This document shows positions 1-9,964 of a DNA stretch of 35,483 bases, piece by piece (the first letter of the stretch is position 1; each line of letters starts with the position of its first letter). Source of the DNA: Salpingoeca rosetta (taxonomy: Eukaryota; Opisthokonta; Choanoflagellata; Craspedida; Salpingoecidae); the NCBI RefSeq assembly GCF_000188695.1, contig NW_004754899.1, positions 56,275 through 91,757 of the forward strand, read 5' to 3'. Made by a program: the position numbers and the translations under genes. Below the pieces are notes generated by a model. That model had not been told where the DNA came from. It saw only the letters and a program-made list of their open reading frames with translations, and ran no database searches.

Positions 1-69
<69 letters not shown>

Positions 70-83
70 GCGCGCGCGCGCGC
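1..83. repeat. (CA)n then (CG)n dinucleotide tract at window start
   Basis: Positions 1-55 are almost pure CA and 56-83 pure CG. On the minus strand this lies just after the exon 5 donor of the carrier gene, so it is probably intronic. The alternating purine-pyrimidine tract is a classic Z-DNA-forming composition. Confidence 0.9.
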
Positions 84-96
84 AACAACAACTCAC

Positions 97-220
97 CAGC
101 AGCTGCTTCTTGACAAACTCGTACGATACAAAATAAAATGGAGATCCAACAAGACCTGAGCGATTACGGCACCGAGTGCATGCACGCAAAGGAGCATGAG
201 ATGATGAAGATGATGATGAC

Positions 221-251
<31 letters not shown>

Positions 252-1364
252 CAATTCACAGCGATGCAAAACACAATGGTGCGAACACAGGGCATGGTTC
301 ATGGTGTCGAGTGCACTGGTGGTAGCACAACCGCAGGATCACCAGCAGTGCAGCACCAGCACACACGTACGTGTGAGGACGGTGATTCTGTATCCTGCAA
401 AGATGCCCTTGATGCCATCATGCGCGATGGTCTGACGAATAACATCAAAAGGACCGCTGTACTGCCGCTTGGCTCCAAACCGCTGCACCTGCGGAGATCA
501 ACACGTGAACACGTGTGTAGATGAGGCAGCAAGAATCGCAAGAGTCGTAAGTGAGACAAACGCATGAGCGAGCGAGAAGGCGATGACAAGACCAGCGCAG
601 CTGAAAGCACACACACGACTGCTGGAAAGTTTTGCACAGGCTCGTTGTGCGCGCGCACACGCACACACTCACTGACTCACGCACACGCACGCACATACAC
701 ACTCACACACACTGACTCACACACGCACACACACGCACACACATACACACACTCTCTCTCACTGACTCACACACACTCACACACACACTGACTCAAACAC
801 ACACACACACACATACACACACACACACAAATCATGCACCTGGAGGCGGCACTTGATCATTTCGACGGGCGCAAGGATGGTGCAGTAGACGGGAGCAGTC
901 ATGACGGCAGCAAGAACCACTTGCGGCATGGAAAGCGCGTCGGGTCTGGTGTCGAAAGCGGTCGCCACCACACGCTTCATAAAGCCGTTGGTGCCGAAGA
1001 GGGCGGCGTTCAACGCACCGGACATGACGATGGGCGGACCAACGCCCTTGTAGAAGCCTCGCAGGCCCTGGAGGAACGTGATGCGTGATGGGTACCGTTG
1101 GGAGAATATGGTCGAACGAGCGAGGGTGAGAGAGGGGCGAGGAGGAGCGACATCAAAACACATAACACACATGCAAGAACCGCCACAAGTACCACAAGTG
1201 TTCTCATAGGTCAGGTCACATGCACGCACCTCTTTCTGTGCCGTCTCTGACATGCAGTGCCATACGCCACGATAGTAGCTGCTACTTTGCATGCGGACCT
1301 GCGGGCACATGGGGGGGGGGGAGACATGACGAATGAGAGGTGCATGTGTGTGTATGCGCGCAAT

Positions 1365-1410
<46 letters not shown>

Positions 1411-1783
1411 AGTGTGGATAATCGATGAGCAATGACATCACCACCACAATCTCACGATCATCGCCATCACACACACACACACTCGCACATAAACACACAC
1501 ACACACACACACACACACACTCGAACATAAACACACACATACAAATACACTCACATACCATCACACACACCATCACACACACCATCACACACACCATCAC
1601 ACACACACACACACCATCACACACCTTCACAGTGTCGAGGGGGTGACCCACAAGGACCTGCAAGATGCCACCGACGGTGCCGCCCAACAGCTCTGCCGCA
1701 AGGCGACCTCCCTTGTCCCCATGGTTGGCCGTTGCGGCCTTTTTCCCATCATCACCCTCCTCCATGCTTATTCTCTCAACCAT
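97..1783 (-). CDS. Mitochondrial carrier (SLC25) family protein, carnitine/acylcarnitine-carrier-like, 3' partial
   Basis: Inner-membrane solute carrier. Five exons on the minus strand: 1625-1783, 1230-1298, 840-1067, 371-488 and 97-155. All junctions are GT..AG with matching phases. Exon 1 encodes the first helix and ends in the carrier signature HPLDTVK, which continues into VRMQ in exon 2. Exon 3 carries GLRGFYKGVGPPIV and the second-repeat signature APVEMIKCRLQ. Exon 4 gives VQRFGAKRQYSGPFDVIRQ, then GIKGIFAGYRITVLT. Exon 5 gives RLVGSPFYFVSYEFVKKQLL and ends in a GTGAGT donor (91-96) that runs into CG/CA repeats at the window edge. About 210 residues are present out of the family's usual ~300, so the third repeat lies outside the window. 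The start is the first ATG (1783, A at -3); a second in-frame ATG lies at 1765. Family membership is firm. The substrate is a guess: the second-repeat motif looks most like SLC25A20-type carriers. Confidence 0.88.
202..250. repeat. (ATG)n trinucleotide repeat in carrier intron 4
   Basis: Near-perfect GAT/ATG repeats lie between carrier exons 371-488 and 97-155. They produce a spurious poly-Met reading frame on the plus strand. Confidence 0.85.
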
Positions 1784-2177
1784 CTTCCTTCTTGTGAGTG
1801 TGAGCTTCTGATCTGATCTGACAGCTTTGCTTCTTCTGCTTCTGATGGCAGCGCACACGTGTGTATGTGCCGTTATTGGAAGCGTTGCGGCGCGTTGTTG
1901 TGTGCGATCCATTCAAGGCGCGTTGTTGTCTTTTGTGGTTTGCTTTCATATCATCTGAGTCAGCATTTATTTTCAACGGCCAATATCCAAACACCAAAGA
2001 CAACAACAGCACAGGCGCACGCGACAACAGAACAGACACGCGACAAGAAACACACGCGACACAGCCTTTGCTCTCTCTCGCTCTCTCTCACGGTCACCGT
2101 GTCTTCACCCTTTCCCGTGCCTCCCTTCCCACCACACCCACACACGTGCACACATACCACCAAGAGCAGCGGTAACA
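1784..2177. promoter_or_regulatory. Shared divergent promoter region, carrier (-) and nucleoporin-like gene (+)
   Basis: The two start codons are 394 bp apart and point away from each other, so both promoters and both 5' UTRs must lie here unless there are upstream non-coding exons. No TATA box or other core element was convincing. A pyrimidine-rich CT stretch lies near 2067-2120. The call rests on gene arrangement only. Confidence 0.5.
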
Positions 2178-3444
2178 ATGTCTTCCATCTGGGCCAAGGC
2201 CAAGCAGCAGTGGACGTGCACCACGTGCTACTCTGGGAACCCACTGGACGTGAACAAGTGCCGCGCGTGCGAGGCTGCTCGGCCAGGGACAGCCGCAGCA
2301 GATGCCACGAAGAAGCCAGCCTCCGCCACCACAGGCGCGGACGCTGCCGGTGACAACAAGAAGCCTGCGTTCAAGTTTGGCGCAAGCACCAAGGCCGGTG
2401 ATGGCAAAGACGCTACCACCAAGGACGCCAGCAACAACAGCACCGCCACGACGAGCGGCAAGCCAGCCACCACTGGCGGATCCTCCATCTGGGCCAAGGC
2501 CAAGCAGCAGTGGACATGCTCTGCATGCTACTCTGGAAACCCACTGGACGTGGACAAGTGCCGTGCCTGCGAGGCCGCGCGGCCTGGTACCTCTGGTGTG
2601 AAGGAGGCAGCATCTGCCGATGCAAGTGCTGGTGAGACCGCTGCCAAGCCCGCATTCAAGTTTGGTGCCAGCACGAGCAGCACCGCAGGTACGGCTGCGC
2701 CTTCCAGCGGGTTCAAGTTTGGCGCCAGCAAGTCATCATCTACAACGACCCCCGCAACCACTGGCGGCTTTAAGTTTGGCGCCTCTTCATCCACAGCAAC
2801 CACCAAGCCCGCTTCCGGTGCGTTCCAGTGTCCGTCTGTGTAGGTGTGCGGGCGTTCATGTGTGTGTGTGTGTGTGTGTGTGTAGATGTGTGTGTGTGAG
2901 TGTGTGTGTAGATGTGTGTGAGTGTGTGCAGATGTGTGTGTGTGTGTGTAGATGTGTGTCTGTTCCTGTGTCTGTGTGAGCATTGCTTTGCTGCTTGATC
3001 GTGAAGCTGCTTCTTCCCCGCGCACTCCTTCATGGCTGCTGTGACCCATTTCTGCTCACTTGCGGGGTATTGCTGTGATGTTGGTGGCCAGGCGGGTTCA
3101 AGTTTGGAGCAAGCACGAGCACCTCCAAGCCGGCAGCGACGGGCGGCTTCAAGTTTGGAGCCGCAACAGCCAAGGACGAGGAGAAGAAGGGAGAGGACGG
3201 ACAGGAAGAAGACAAGGAAGAAGACAAGGAGGAAGACAAGGGGGAGGAGAAGGAGGAAGACAAGAAGGAAGACAAGGAGGAGGAGAAGGAGGAAGACAAG
3301 AAGCCTGCCACGCGTGCAACCCGCCGCACGACGCGCAGCGCCAAGAAGAAGGCTGAGGAGGAAGGCAGTGCCGAGGACGGTGATGCTGATGCTGATGCTG
3401 ATGCTGACGAGAACCAGCCCAAGAAGCGGGCAAAGCGCACGTGA
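2178..3444 (+). CDS. FxFG-repeat nucleoporin-like protein with two RanBP2-type zinc fingers
   Basis: Two exons, 2178-2817 and 3092-3444, give about 330 residues. The donor GTGCGT at 2818 and the acceptor ending at 3091 join a split Gly codon and keep frame into another FKFG motif. Two near-identical RanBP2-type zinc fingers (W-x-C-x2-C-x10-C-x2-C, residues ~12-31 and ~107-129) are each preceded by SSIWAKAKQQ. Six FKFGA motifs follow in Ser/Thr/Ala-rich linkers, then a Lys/Glu/Asp-rich run and a basic tail (QPKKRAKRT) that resembles a nuclear localisation signal. RanBP2-type fingers bind Ran or RNA, and FxFG motifs bind transport receptors; together they suggest a nuclear pore basket or mobile nucleoporin in the Nup153 style. 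Orthology to one named nucleoporin is not established. Without the intron the frame would end at 2843 and lose two FKFG motifs. Confidence 0.82.
2855..2970 (+). repeat. (TG)n-rich tract in the nucleoporin-like gene's intron
   Basis: TGTGTG runs are interrupted by AGATG units, on the sense strand, shortly after the donor at 2818. Confidence 0.85.
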
Positions 3445-3452
3445 GACACGCG

Positions 3453-3453
<1 letters not shown>

Positions 3454-3490
<37 letters not shown>
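3454..3490 (+). repeat. (CTG)12 trinucleotide repeat in 3' UTR
   Basis: About twelve uninterrupted CTG units start 10 nt after the stop codon of the nucleoporin-like gene and are read as CTG on its sense strand. They are followed by a T/C-rich stretch. Confidence 0.9.
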
Positions 3491-4180
3491 ATCTTCCTTC
3501 TCCTTCTTCTTCTTTTTCCTCTTTTCTGTTCGTGTGGGCACAGCCACGCGATGGGTTGTTGGTTGTGTAGTGGGGGGGGATGATAAGTGACGAGAGGGGG
3601 CGCGGTTGTTGGGGGATGCGATCTGGTGGGCGATGAGGGTGGTAGCTGACTCTGATGATGGGCTGTGTGCTCCCGTGCTTTGACCGCACACATCAACCAG
3701 TAAACAAGACGAACAACACACACGCGCGCGCGCGGAATTTGATGCATCCATGGTTTGCGCCATTAGCAACTGTGGTGATGATGGGCGAAACTGCAAGCTT
3801 TAATCAGGACGCACAGGCAAACCACCACACTACACAGACATGCGTGTGCACAAACCACACGTGTACACGAACACATGCGCACACTTACGCACACACGTGG
3901 ACGAACAATGGCACAAACGACACAGGACGCACAGGACGACTAAGATAGAGCGAGAGGGGGGAGAGAGGAGGGGGCTGTTGGATTGGGTGTGGAGAGTGTG
4001 CACTCAGTTCTTGGAGAGAATGAATGAGAGGAAGAGAATACAGTGGAGGATTGAGACTGAAGCTGCCGTGTCGACAGGTTCATCATGGCTGATAGAGGAA
4101 GAGGGTGTTTGAAGGAGAGGGAGAGGCAAGAGGGGGATTGGGAGGGGAGCGAAGAGCGCCCCCGGGGGGGGGTGCACAGC
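3491..4180. other. Intergenic region between convergent genes
   Basis: This stretch separates the nucleoporin-like gene (+) from TOM22 (-). It holds T/C-rich 3' sequence, CA-rich stretches around 3820-3900 and a purine-rich GAGAG region at 3950-4150. I see no conserved coding segment. Any polyadenylation signals are not obvious. Confidence 0.6.
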
Positions 4181-4370
4181 TCAGGAGCGCTGCGGGGCGG
4201 GGGCCATGCCGGGGACGGCGCCCATCTGGGACGATGGCGCACCGCCAGTCAACTGCAGCATACATGGGCGGCGTTGGGGAAGGGGTGTTCAAGGGTGAGC
4301 TGCGGTGAAGCGAGGGGGGAGGAAGGTGTGTGTGTGTGTGTGTGTGCATGTGTGTGTGTATGTGTGTGTG

Positions 4371-4446
<76 letters not shown>

Positions 4447-5308
4447 GGGAACGGCTGCAACATGTGTTGTTGTTGGTGTTGTTGTTGAAGGACGCACCAT
4501 CTGTTGGTGTTGCATGCGGATGCTCTCCGCCTGCTGTGCCTGCATTTGCTCCTGTGGAGAAGGAAACAATCATGTCAGAACAGAAGACACGTGAGAAGCA
4601 AGCCGAAAACGATGCTGAGAGGTCCATGATCACACGTTGAGGTGCACGCATGCAAGTAACCAAGCAAACGGGTGGCCAGCAAAGACTTGCACGCACAACC
4701 CCCTGAACGTATCAAGCACCCGCACAAAACGCAAACACACACACACACGCACAAAACGCAAACACACACACGCATGGAGAGAGAGAGACACACACACACA
4801 CAGACACACACACAGAGACACACACAGAGACACACACAGACACACACACACACAGACACACACACACGCACATACATACACACACACGCTCACACTGACC
4901 TGATCAGACTCGTACTGGGGGATGAGACCGAGGACAAGTGCCGAGGAAGCAAGAATCCAAAGGAGCTTGCCGCCGTAAGTGTATGCGTTCGACACCTGCG
5001 CCACAACAACGCAGCATGGTTGGTGCGGTGAGTGAACATTGAAAGTGAAAGGTGGAAGGGTGGATTGGCAGCAGATACAAGAACGCACCACTGGGAGCAC
5101 ACAGCACACCACTGGGAGCACACATCTGGGAGCAAACAATGCACAACACCTAGCACGCAACAAACAACAGAGCATGCAGCACAGTACGCACGGTCCAAGC
5201 GGTGGTGGAGGCGGCGGAAGAGACCATCTTGCGCACGGGCTCTGGGAACATCTCCTGCAGCGCGGCGACGCGCTCAGCGAACGTCTCGTCCTCAAACTGC
5301 TCAGCCAT
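4181..5308 (-). CDS. TOM22: Mitochondrial import receptor subunit TOM22
   Basis: Central receptor of the outer-membrane TOM translocase. Four minus-strand exons, 5192-5308, 4900-4995, 4498-4551 and 4181-4252, are all phase 0 and give 112 residues. Exon 1 has the cytosolic acidic segment and the family motif ETFAERVAALQEMFPEPVR (compare metazoan TOM22 DETFxERLxxLTEMFPExVR). Exon 2 carries the single transmembrane helix, around KLLWILASSALVLGLIP (residues ~49-65). Exon 3 is Gln/Met-rich, and exon 4 is a Gly/Pro/Met-rich intermembrane-space tail ending APQRS. Order and motifs match the family throughout, including the short glutamine-rich stretch after the helix. The N-terminal acidic domain is short: human TOM22 is about 142 residues. 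Intron 3 contains a TG tract of more than 110 bp (read as CA on the sense strand). Confidence 0.9.
4326..4442. repeat. Long (TG)n microsatellite in TOM22 intron 3
   Basis: About 117 bp of nearly pure TG with two CA/TA interruptions near the left end; 4376-4442 is uninterrupted. On the TOM22 sense strand it reads (CA)n, opposite to most introns in the window. Confidence 0.92.
4735..4892. repeat. (CA)n-rich tract in TOM22 intron 2
   Basis: Imperfect CA repeats with CAGA interruptions. On the TOM22 sense strand they read as TG-rich sequence directly downstream of the exon 2 donor. Confidence 0.85.
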
Positions 5309-5776
5309 GGTGCTCTTGTGGTGGTGTATGTATCTTTGTGTCGCTACAACACGAGGAGGAACAGGAAAAGGTCGAAAGAAACAGTGGACAGGTGTGTGCG
5401 TGAATGTGTGTGAATGAGTGTGTGCGTGAATGTGTGCGTGAATGTGTGCGTGTGTGAGAGTGTGGCAAATATCTCGGCACACGCACACACGCGCAAATGC
5501 GCACACGCGCGTACAACAATGAGTACAATAAAGAGCAACACCAACGGCGGCACCACCAACAACAACATGGGCATCATCATAGCCACCATCATATCGCCCT
5601 GCAGCAAACCCACGTGATGCTCCTTCCTTCCTCGCTTGCTCTTCTTGTCTTGTGCTCTTTTTGGGTGTTGCTCGTTCTTGCCAATGATGACGATTGGTTG
5701 ATATCTTTTACAATTAATCGACAGATTTTACCACATCTGGCATAACGTGATTTGCCTTTGTGAAGTGGCTTGCGGT
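5309..5776. other. Intergenic spacer upstream of TOM22 and downstream of PTPS
   Basis: Both flanking genes are on the minus strand, so this 468 bp holds the PTPS 3' UTR (right side, with an AT-rich patch near 5697-5745) and the TOM22 promoter and 5' UTR (left side). It contains TG/GA-rich runs at 5390-5460 and an A/C-rich stretch at 5480-5580. No gene is seen. Confidence 0.55.
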
Positions 5777-7309
5777 TCACTCTCCTCTGTACACGACCAC
5801 GTTCTTGTCTGTCTCGTGCACCTTGACCTGTGCAAGTGTGCATGTGTGTGTGTGTGCATGTAAGAAAGTAGAAGCGGCTCGCATTCAGTGGAGAAGTGCA
5901 GCCAAAATCAGACAAGTTGCGACACACACACACACACACACACACACCTCGTGCAGTTGTGCGTTGTCCGGGAGCATCTCCTGCAGCTGGTCCCAAATGA
6001 ACACGGCCACGTTCTCCGTCGTGCTGGCAGCAGATGAAAAAGAAGGCAACAGATGCAGTGGATGCGGGACTTGAGGCAAGGGCGTCACGGGCGAGGATGG
6101 TTGGAAGGGAAGCTGCAAGCACCACGCACATGCAAGCACACACATACACAAGTACCCAAACACACACACACACAGGTTATCCAAACACACACACACAGGT
6201 TATCCAAACACACACACACACATGCGCACACATCACACACACACACACACACACAAACATGCGCACACATCACACGGCAGCTCACCTGACGACGTGCTTA
6301 AAGTAGGGCACATCCAAGTCCAGGTGTTTGTGGTCCATCGTGTCCATGATGGCTTTCTGTAGGTACAGGCAAACATCCCATTCGGGTTGTGCCACAGCAA
6401 CGAGAGACGCAAGGTACAGCATAGCACAGCAATGAATGCATCGCTGTGCTGATTGGCAAGTGCTCCATGTCGCAAACAGCACACGCGCACACACACCTTC
6501 ATGTATTGCTTGAGATCCACGAGGTTGATGACCATGCCCGTCTTAGGATCAACACTTCCGCGCAACGTTACCTCCACTGCCAGTTGTGTGCGTGTGTACG
6601 TGTATGTGTGAGTGTGTGTGTGAGTAAGTGCTTGAGTGCATGCAAACATGACTGCATTTGTCTGTATACAAACATGACTGCATTTGTCGGTATGCAAACA
6701 TGACTGCATTTATGTGGAAGCTCATGCATACAAGTACCTTCCTTCCCTCCCCTCCCCCCTCCCTTCCTCAGACACGCATGCACATGGTAACCATACCTTT
6801 GTAGTTGTGGCCATGGCCGTTTGGGTTGTTGCATTTGCCAAAGATGCGCTTGTTCTCCTCATCGGAGAGGTGAATGGAGTGTAGGCGATGGCACGCCGAG
6901 AACGACTCCACCCGCGAAATGTAGCACACCGGGGCTCCACCTGTGAGTGAGGGAGAACAGAGCATCGTCAGCGTGATGGCGTGAGCAGTTGACGGTGTGG
7001 GCAGTTGACGGTGTGAGCAGTCACAGCAGTGGCAGATGCAAGAGCATTCGCAGTGAGAGCAGTGCAGCCATGCCGTGTCAGTGTCACTGTCAGTGTCAGT
7101 GTCAGTGTCACTGTCAGTGTCAGTGTCAGTGCCTTCTCTTTCTTCTTCACAACCACACATGCACACACACGTGCACACACACGTGCACATACACGTGCAC
7201 ACACACATGCACACACACACGCACACACACGTGCACACACACACACGCACACACATGCACACAACACACCACGTTTCGCCTGCTTTGCCTTTGGCTCTGT
7301 CATCATCAT
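5777..7309 (-). CDS. PTS: 6-pyruvoyltetrahydropterin synthase (PTPS)
   Basis: Second enzyme of tetrahydrobiopterin synthesis: it converts 7,8-dihydroneopterin triphosphate to 6-pyruvoyltetrahydropterin. Six minus-strand exons, 7270-7309, 6797-6940, 6497-6576, 6286-6356, 5948-6023 and 5777-5827, have matching phases and give 153 residues (human ~145). Zinc ligands H31 (SACHRLHS) and H56/H58 (NGHGHNY) are present, as are catalytic C50 (FGKCNNPNG) and the D96-H97 pair ([10 protein letters not shown]). E142 in the C-terminal HETD motif is the substrate-binding glutamate. The protein ends VVVYRGE, like animal enzymes. Exon 1 encodes only about 13 residues ([13 protein letters not shown]); three ATGs lie in tandem and the first (7309) was chosen. 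Exon 1 is the least certain part because it is not conserved. The LSDEEN and [12 protein letters not shown] segments make the family identification secure. Confidence 0.92.
6643..6717. repeat. 26-bp tandem repeat (about 2.8 copies) in PTPS intron 2
   Basis: Units start at 6643, 6669 and 6695, each beginning CAAACATGACTGCATTT. They differ by a few substitutions and lie in the intron between exons 6497-6576 and 6797-6940. Confidence 0.85.
7075..7133. repeat. Hexanucleotide GTGTCA/CTGTCA repeat in PTPS intron 1
   Basis: About ten 6-bp units alternate between CAGTGT and CACTGT in a regular higher-order pattern. The tract is followed by CA-rich sequence up to 7262. Confidence 0.85.
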
Positions 7310-7841
7310 CGAGTGTTTGTCGCCTTTCTCCACTGTTTTGTTTTCTGCTGACTGTGCAAAATTCTGCGGCGCGATTTCCTCCTTTGGAAACCGCTGTCAA
7401 CATTGACAGGGAATGTGTGAGTTTGTGCATTTTTGCGTTTTCTGCGAAGACGTACGCCAATCATCTCGTCAGGGTGGGCGGTGCCCGCTTTTCTGGTCTC
7501 GTGCATGCAGGCACAACAGCAATAACACAAAAACAACAAAAAAATAACCCCTTCCCCCTTTCCCTCAAGCGAGAGTGCCCGCACAACAACAACCTCTGGC
7601 TTCTTTTCCCACCCTTTTTTTTCCTGTGCTTCGTTGCTCTCTCGCTTCTTTCTTGTTGTTCTTCTTGTCGTGCCTCTCTCAGTCAGCCTTGTTGCTCTCT
7701 GCCTGTGCTCACTGCCATCATTACATTCTCCTGGCACTCTCTGCTTGTTTTGTTTTGCCACCGCATCGCTCCGACCGCCACTTGTCCACCACACCTCCTC
7801 GCCCTCTCCCTTCTCCCCCGCAGCTCAGCTTCCAACCCTCG
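7310..7841. promoter_or_regulatory. Divergent promoter region, PTPS (-) and fascin (+)
   Basis: This lies between the PTPS start codon and the inferred first (non-coding) exon end of fascin. It holds an A-rich patch at 7515-7560 and long T/C-rich stretches at 7590-7820, consistent with promoter or 5' UTR of a highly expressed gene. No TATA box was identified. The call rests on gene arrangement. Confidence 0.4.
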
Positions 7842-8467
7842 GTAAGTTTTTGTCACCAGCAGCGTGTGTGTGTATGTGTGTGTGTGTATGTGTAGTGGCT
7901 GGTGGTCATGGAGGTGGGTGGTGGCTGTACATGGATGGATGGATGGCGTCGACGCTTTGTGTCGACTCGACAACGTCTTGCTTGCAAGCACAGCCAGCCA
8001 GCGTGTTGTTGTTCTGTTGTTTGCTTGTGCGTTGGCAGCCACCATGCCACCATGCCACCGCCCCCTTTTCTTGCCTTTGCGTGATGATGGGGAGCAAAGC
8101 GCGCGAGCCATCATCAAAGACAAAGCATTTGTTGCGTGCGAGCAAAAATACCTCAAGCAACAGCTCGTGCTCTCTTGCTTGCTTGCACGCACCACCACAA
8201 CCACAATCATCTGCCACCCACTTGACCAGACACACACACACGACACCATCCACGTTGCTGCACGCACGAGCACAAGCATACTTGTGCCAGCACCCCACCT
8301 CAAGTTGTTTCTCTTGTCATCGCTCATTTTTTTTTCCTTTTGCATCGCACCACCTTCGTTGTCCTGCGTTCGTTCGTTTCATCCACGACCAAACCACAAC
8401 AACAACAACACACCGCACAACAACAACACACACCGCTCCCCTTCCTCTCCGTTGTCTGAACCAACAG
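7842..8467 (+). other. Probable 5' UTR intron of fascin
   Basis: A strong donor (GGTAAGT, intron from 7842) follows a C/T-rich leader. An AACAG acceptor ends at 8467, only two bases before the fascin ATG. The interval has no conserved coding potential and contains a TG tract right after the donor, as seen in the coding introns here. It is inferred, not proven; cDNA would settle it. Confidence 0.55.
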
Positions 8468-8469
8468 CC

Positions 8470-9933
8470 ATGTCCAGCCCCAACGCTCTTGAGTGGACCC
8501 TCGGTCTCAAGAACCGTGCCACCGGCAAGTACCTCACCCAGGAGGCCTTTGGCAACGCCGTCAACGTCAACGGTGAGTCGCAACAAATATGAGAAAGGTG
8601 GCGGTGTGCTGTTTCTGAGCGCGACGTTGTGCGTGCGTTTGTGTCCTCTCCGTCACATACGCACGTACGCACGCACGCACTCTTCGCCGTCTCCCCTCTT
8701 GTCTCTCGCGCACACGCACACTCTCACCACAACGTTCTCTTCCACTCCACGTTGTCCCCCCCCCCCTCTCTCTCTCCTACACTTTGCAGGTGGCTCCCTG
8801 CGCCAGAAGCAGACATGGACCCTCATCTCTGCTGAGGATGGCAGCGTGCACCTGCGCTCGTACCTGGGCAAGTACCTGTACGGCGACAACGACGGCAACG
8901 TCAAGTGCGACGCCGAGTCCCCCTCCGCCGACACCCAGTGGACCATCCAGCCCCAGCCAGATGGCACATGGGCCCTCATCTCCGCCAAGAACTACTACTT
9001 CCACGGCACCGGCACCAACATCAGCGCCTTCCTCGAGGCCAAGGAGGGTGTTGCCGCGCCTGGCGACGGCCTTTGGGTGGTCCACCTCGCCATGCACCCG
9101 CAAATCAACCTGTACAACTCCATGCGCAAGCGCTACGTCCACCTCTCTGGCGACGAGCTCCACTGCGACGAGGACATCCCATGGGGCGACGATGCCCTGC
9201 TCAACCTCATCTTCTTCGACGACCACCCGGATGGCCGCTACGGCATCCAGTCGTGCAACGGCAAGTTCCTCGAGAACAGCGGCCGCCTCGTCGACCAGCC
9301 CAACGCCAACTGCCAGTTCCTCCTCGGCTTCCACGACAACCAGGTCTCCTTCCTCGACTCTGACGGCAGTAAGTTGTGAAAAGCGTGTGTGTTGCGTGCA
9401 TGCGCGCGCGTGTGTGTGTGTGTGTGTGTGTTGCATGCATGCATTTGGAAACAAGTGTGCAGTGGAGCCGTGTTTTGCCTTTTCGCTTCACCCACCACAC
9501 CTTTACTCGTGTCCACTCACCATCATCTTGCTTGTTTCAACACACACTCACACACACACACACGCACTCACTCACTCACACAACCACCCTTGCAGAGTTT
9601 CTGTCCTGCGTTGGCGGCTCTGGCGTGCTGAAGACCAACAAGCAGAAGGTGACCAAGGACGAGCTGTTTGTCATCCAGGACTCGCAGCCCCAGTTCATCA
9701 TCACAGACAACCGCGGCAAGTTTGTCTCTGTGCGCAACGGCTTTGAGGTCAAGGCCGACCAGCGCGAGGTGACCGACTTTGAGCGTTTCCAGATGGAGAT
9801 CACCTCCGAGGGCAACGTCTTCCTTCGCTCCAACAAGCTCAAGTACTGGACCGTTCGGCCAGACGGCACCATCGGCGCCGAGTCTGACTCGCCCAACGCC
9901 GACTGCACCTTCACCGTCGACGTGAGTGTGGCA

Positions 9934-9964
<31 letters not shown>

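Noticed and set aside
138..524. 128-residue plus-strand ORF with poly-Met
   Set aside because: Product of an (ATG)n repeat and antisense to exons 4-5 of the mitochondrial carrier.
2770..3747. Long minus-strand ORFs opposite the nucleoporin-like gene
   Set aside because: Low-complexity shadows of the FKFG/acidic repeats and the CTG repeat; no conserved motif.
6577..6796. CRISPR-like array (26-bp repeats) in PTPS intron 2
   Set aside because: The units are directly adjacent with no spacers, and the gene is eukaryotic; it is a simple minisatellite.
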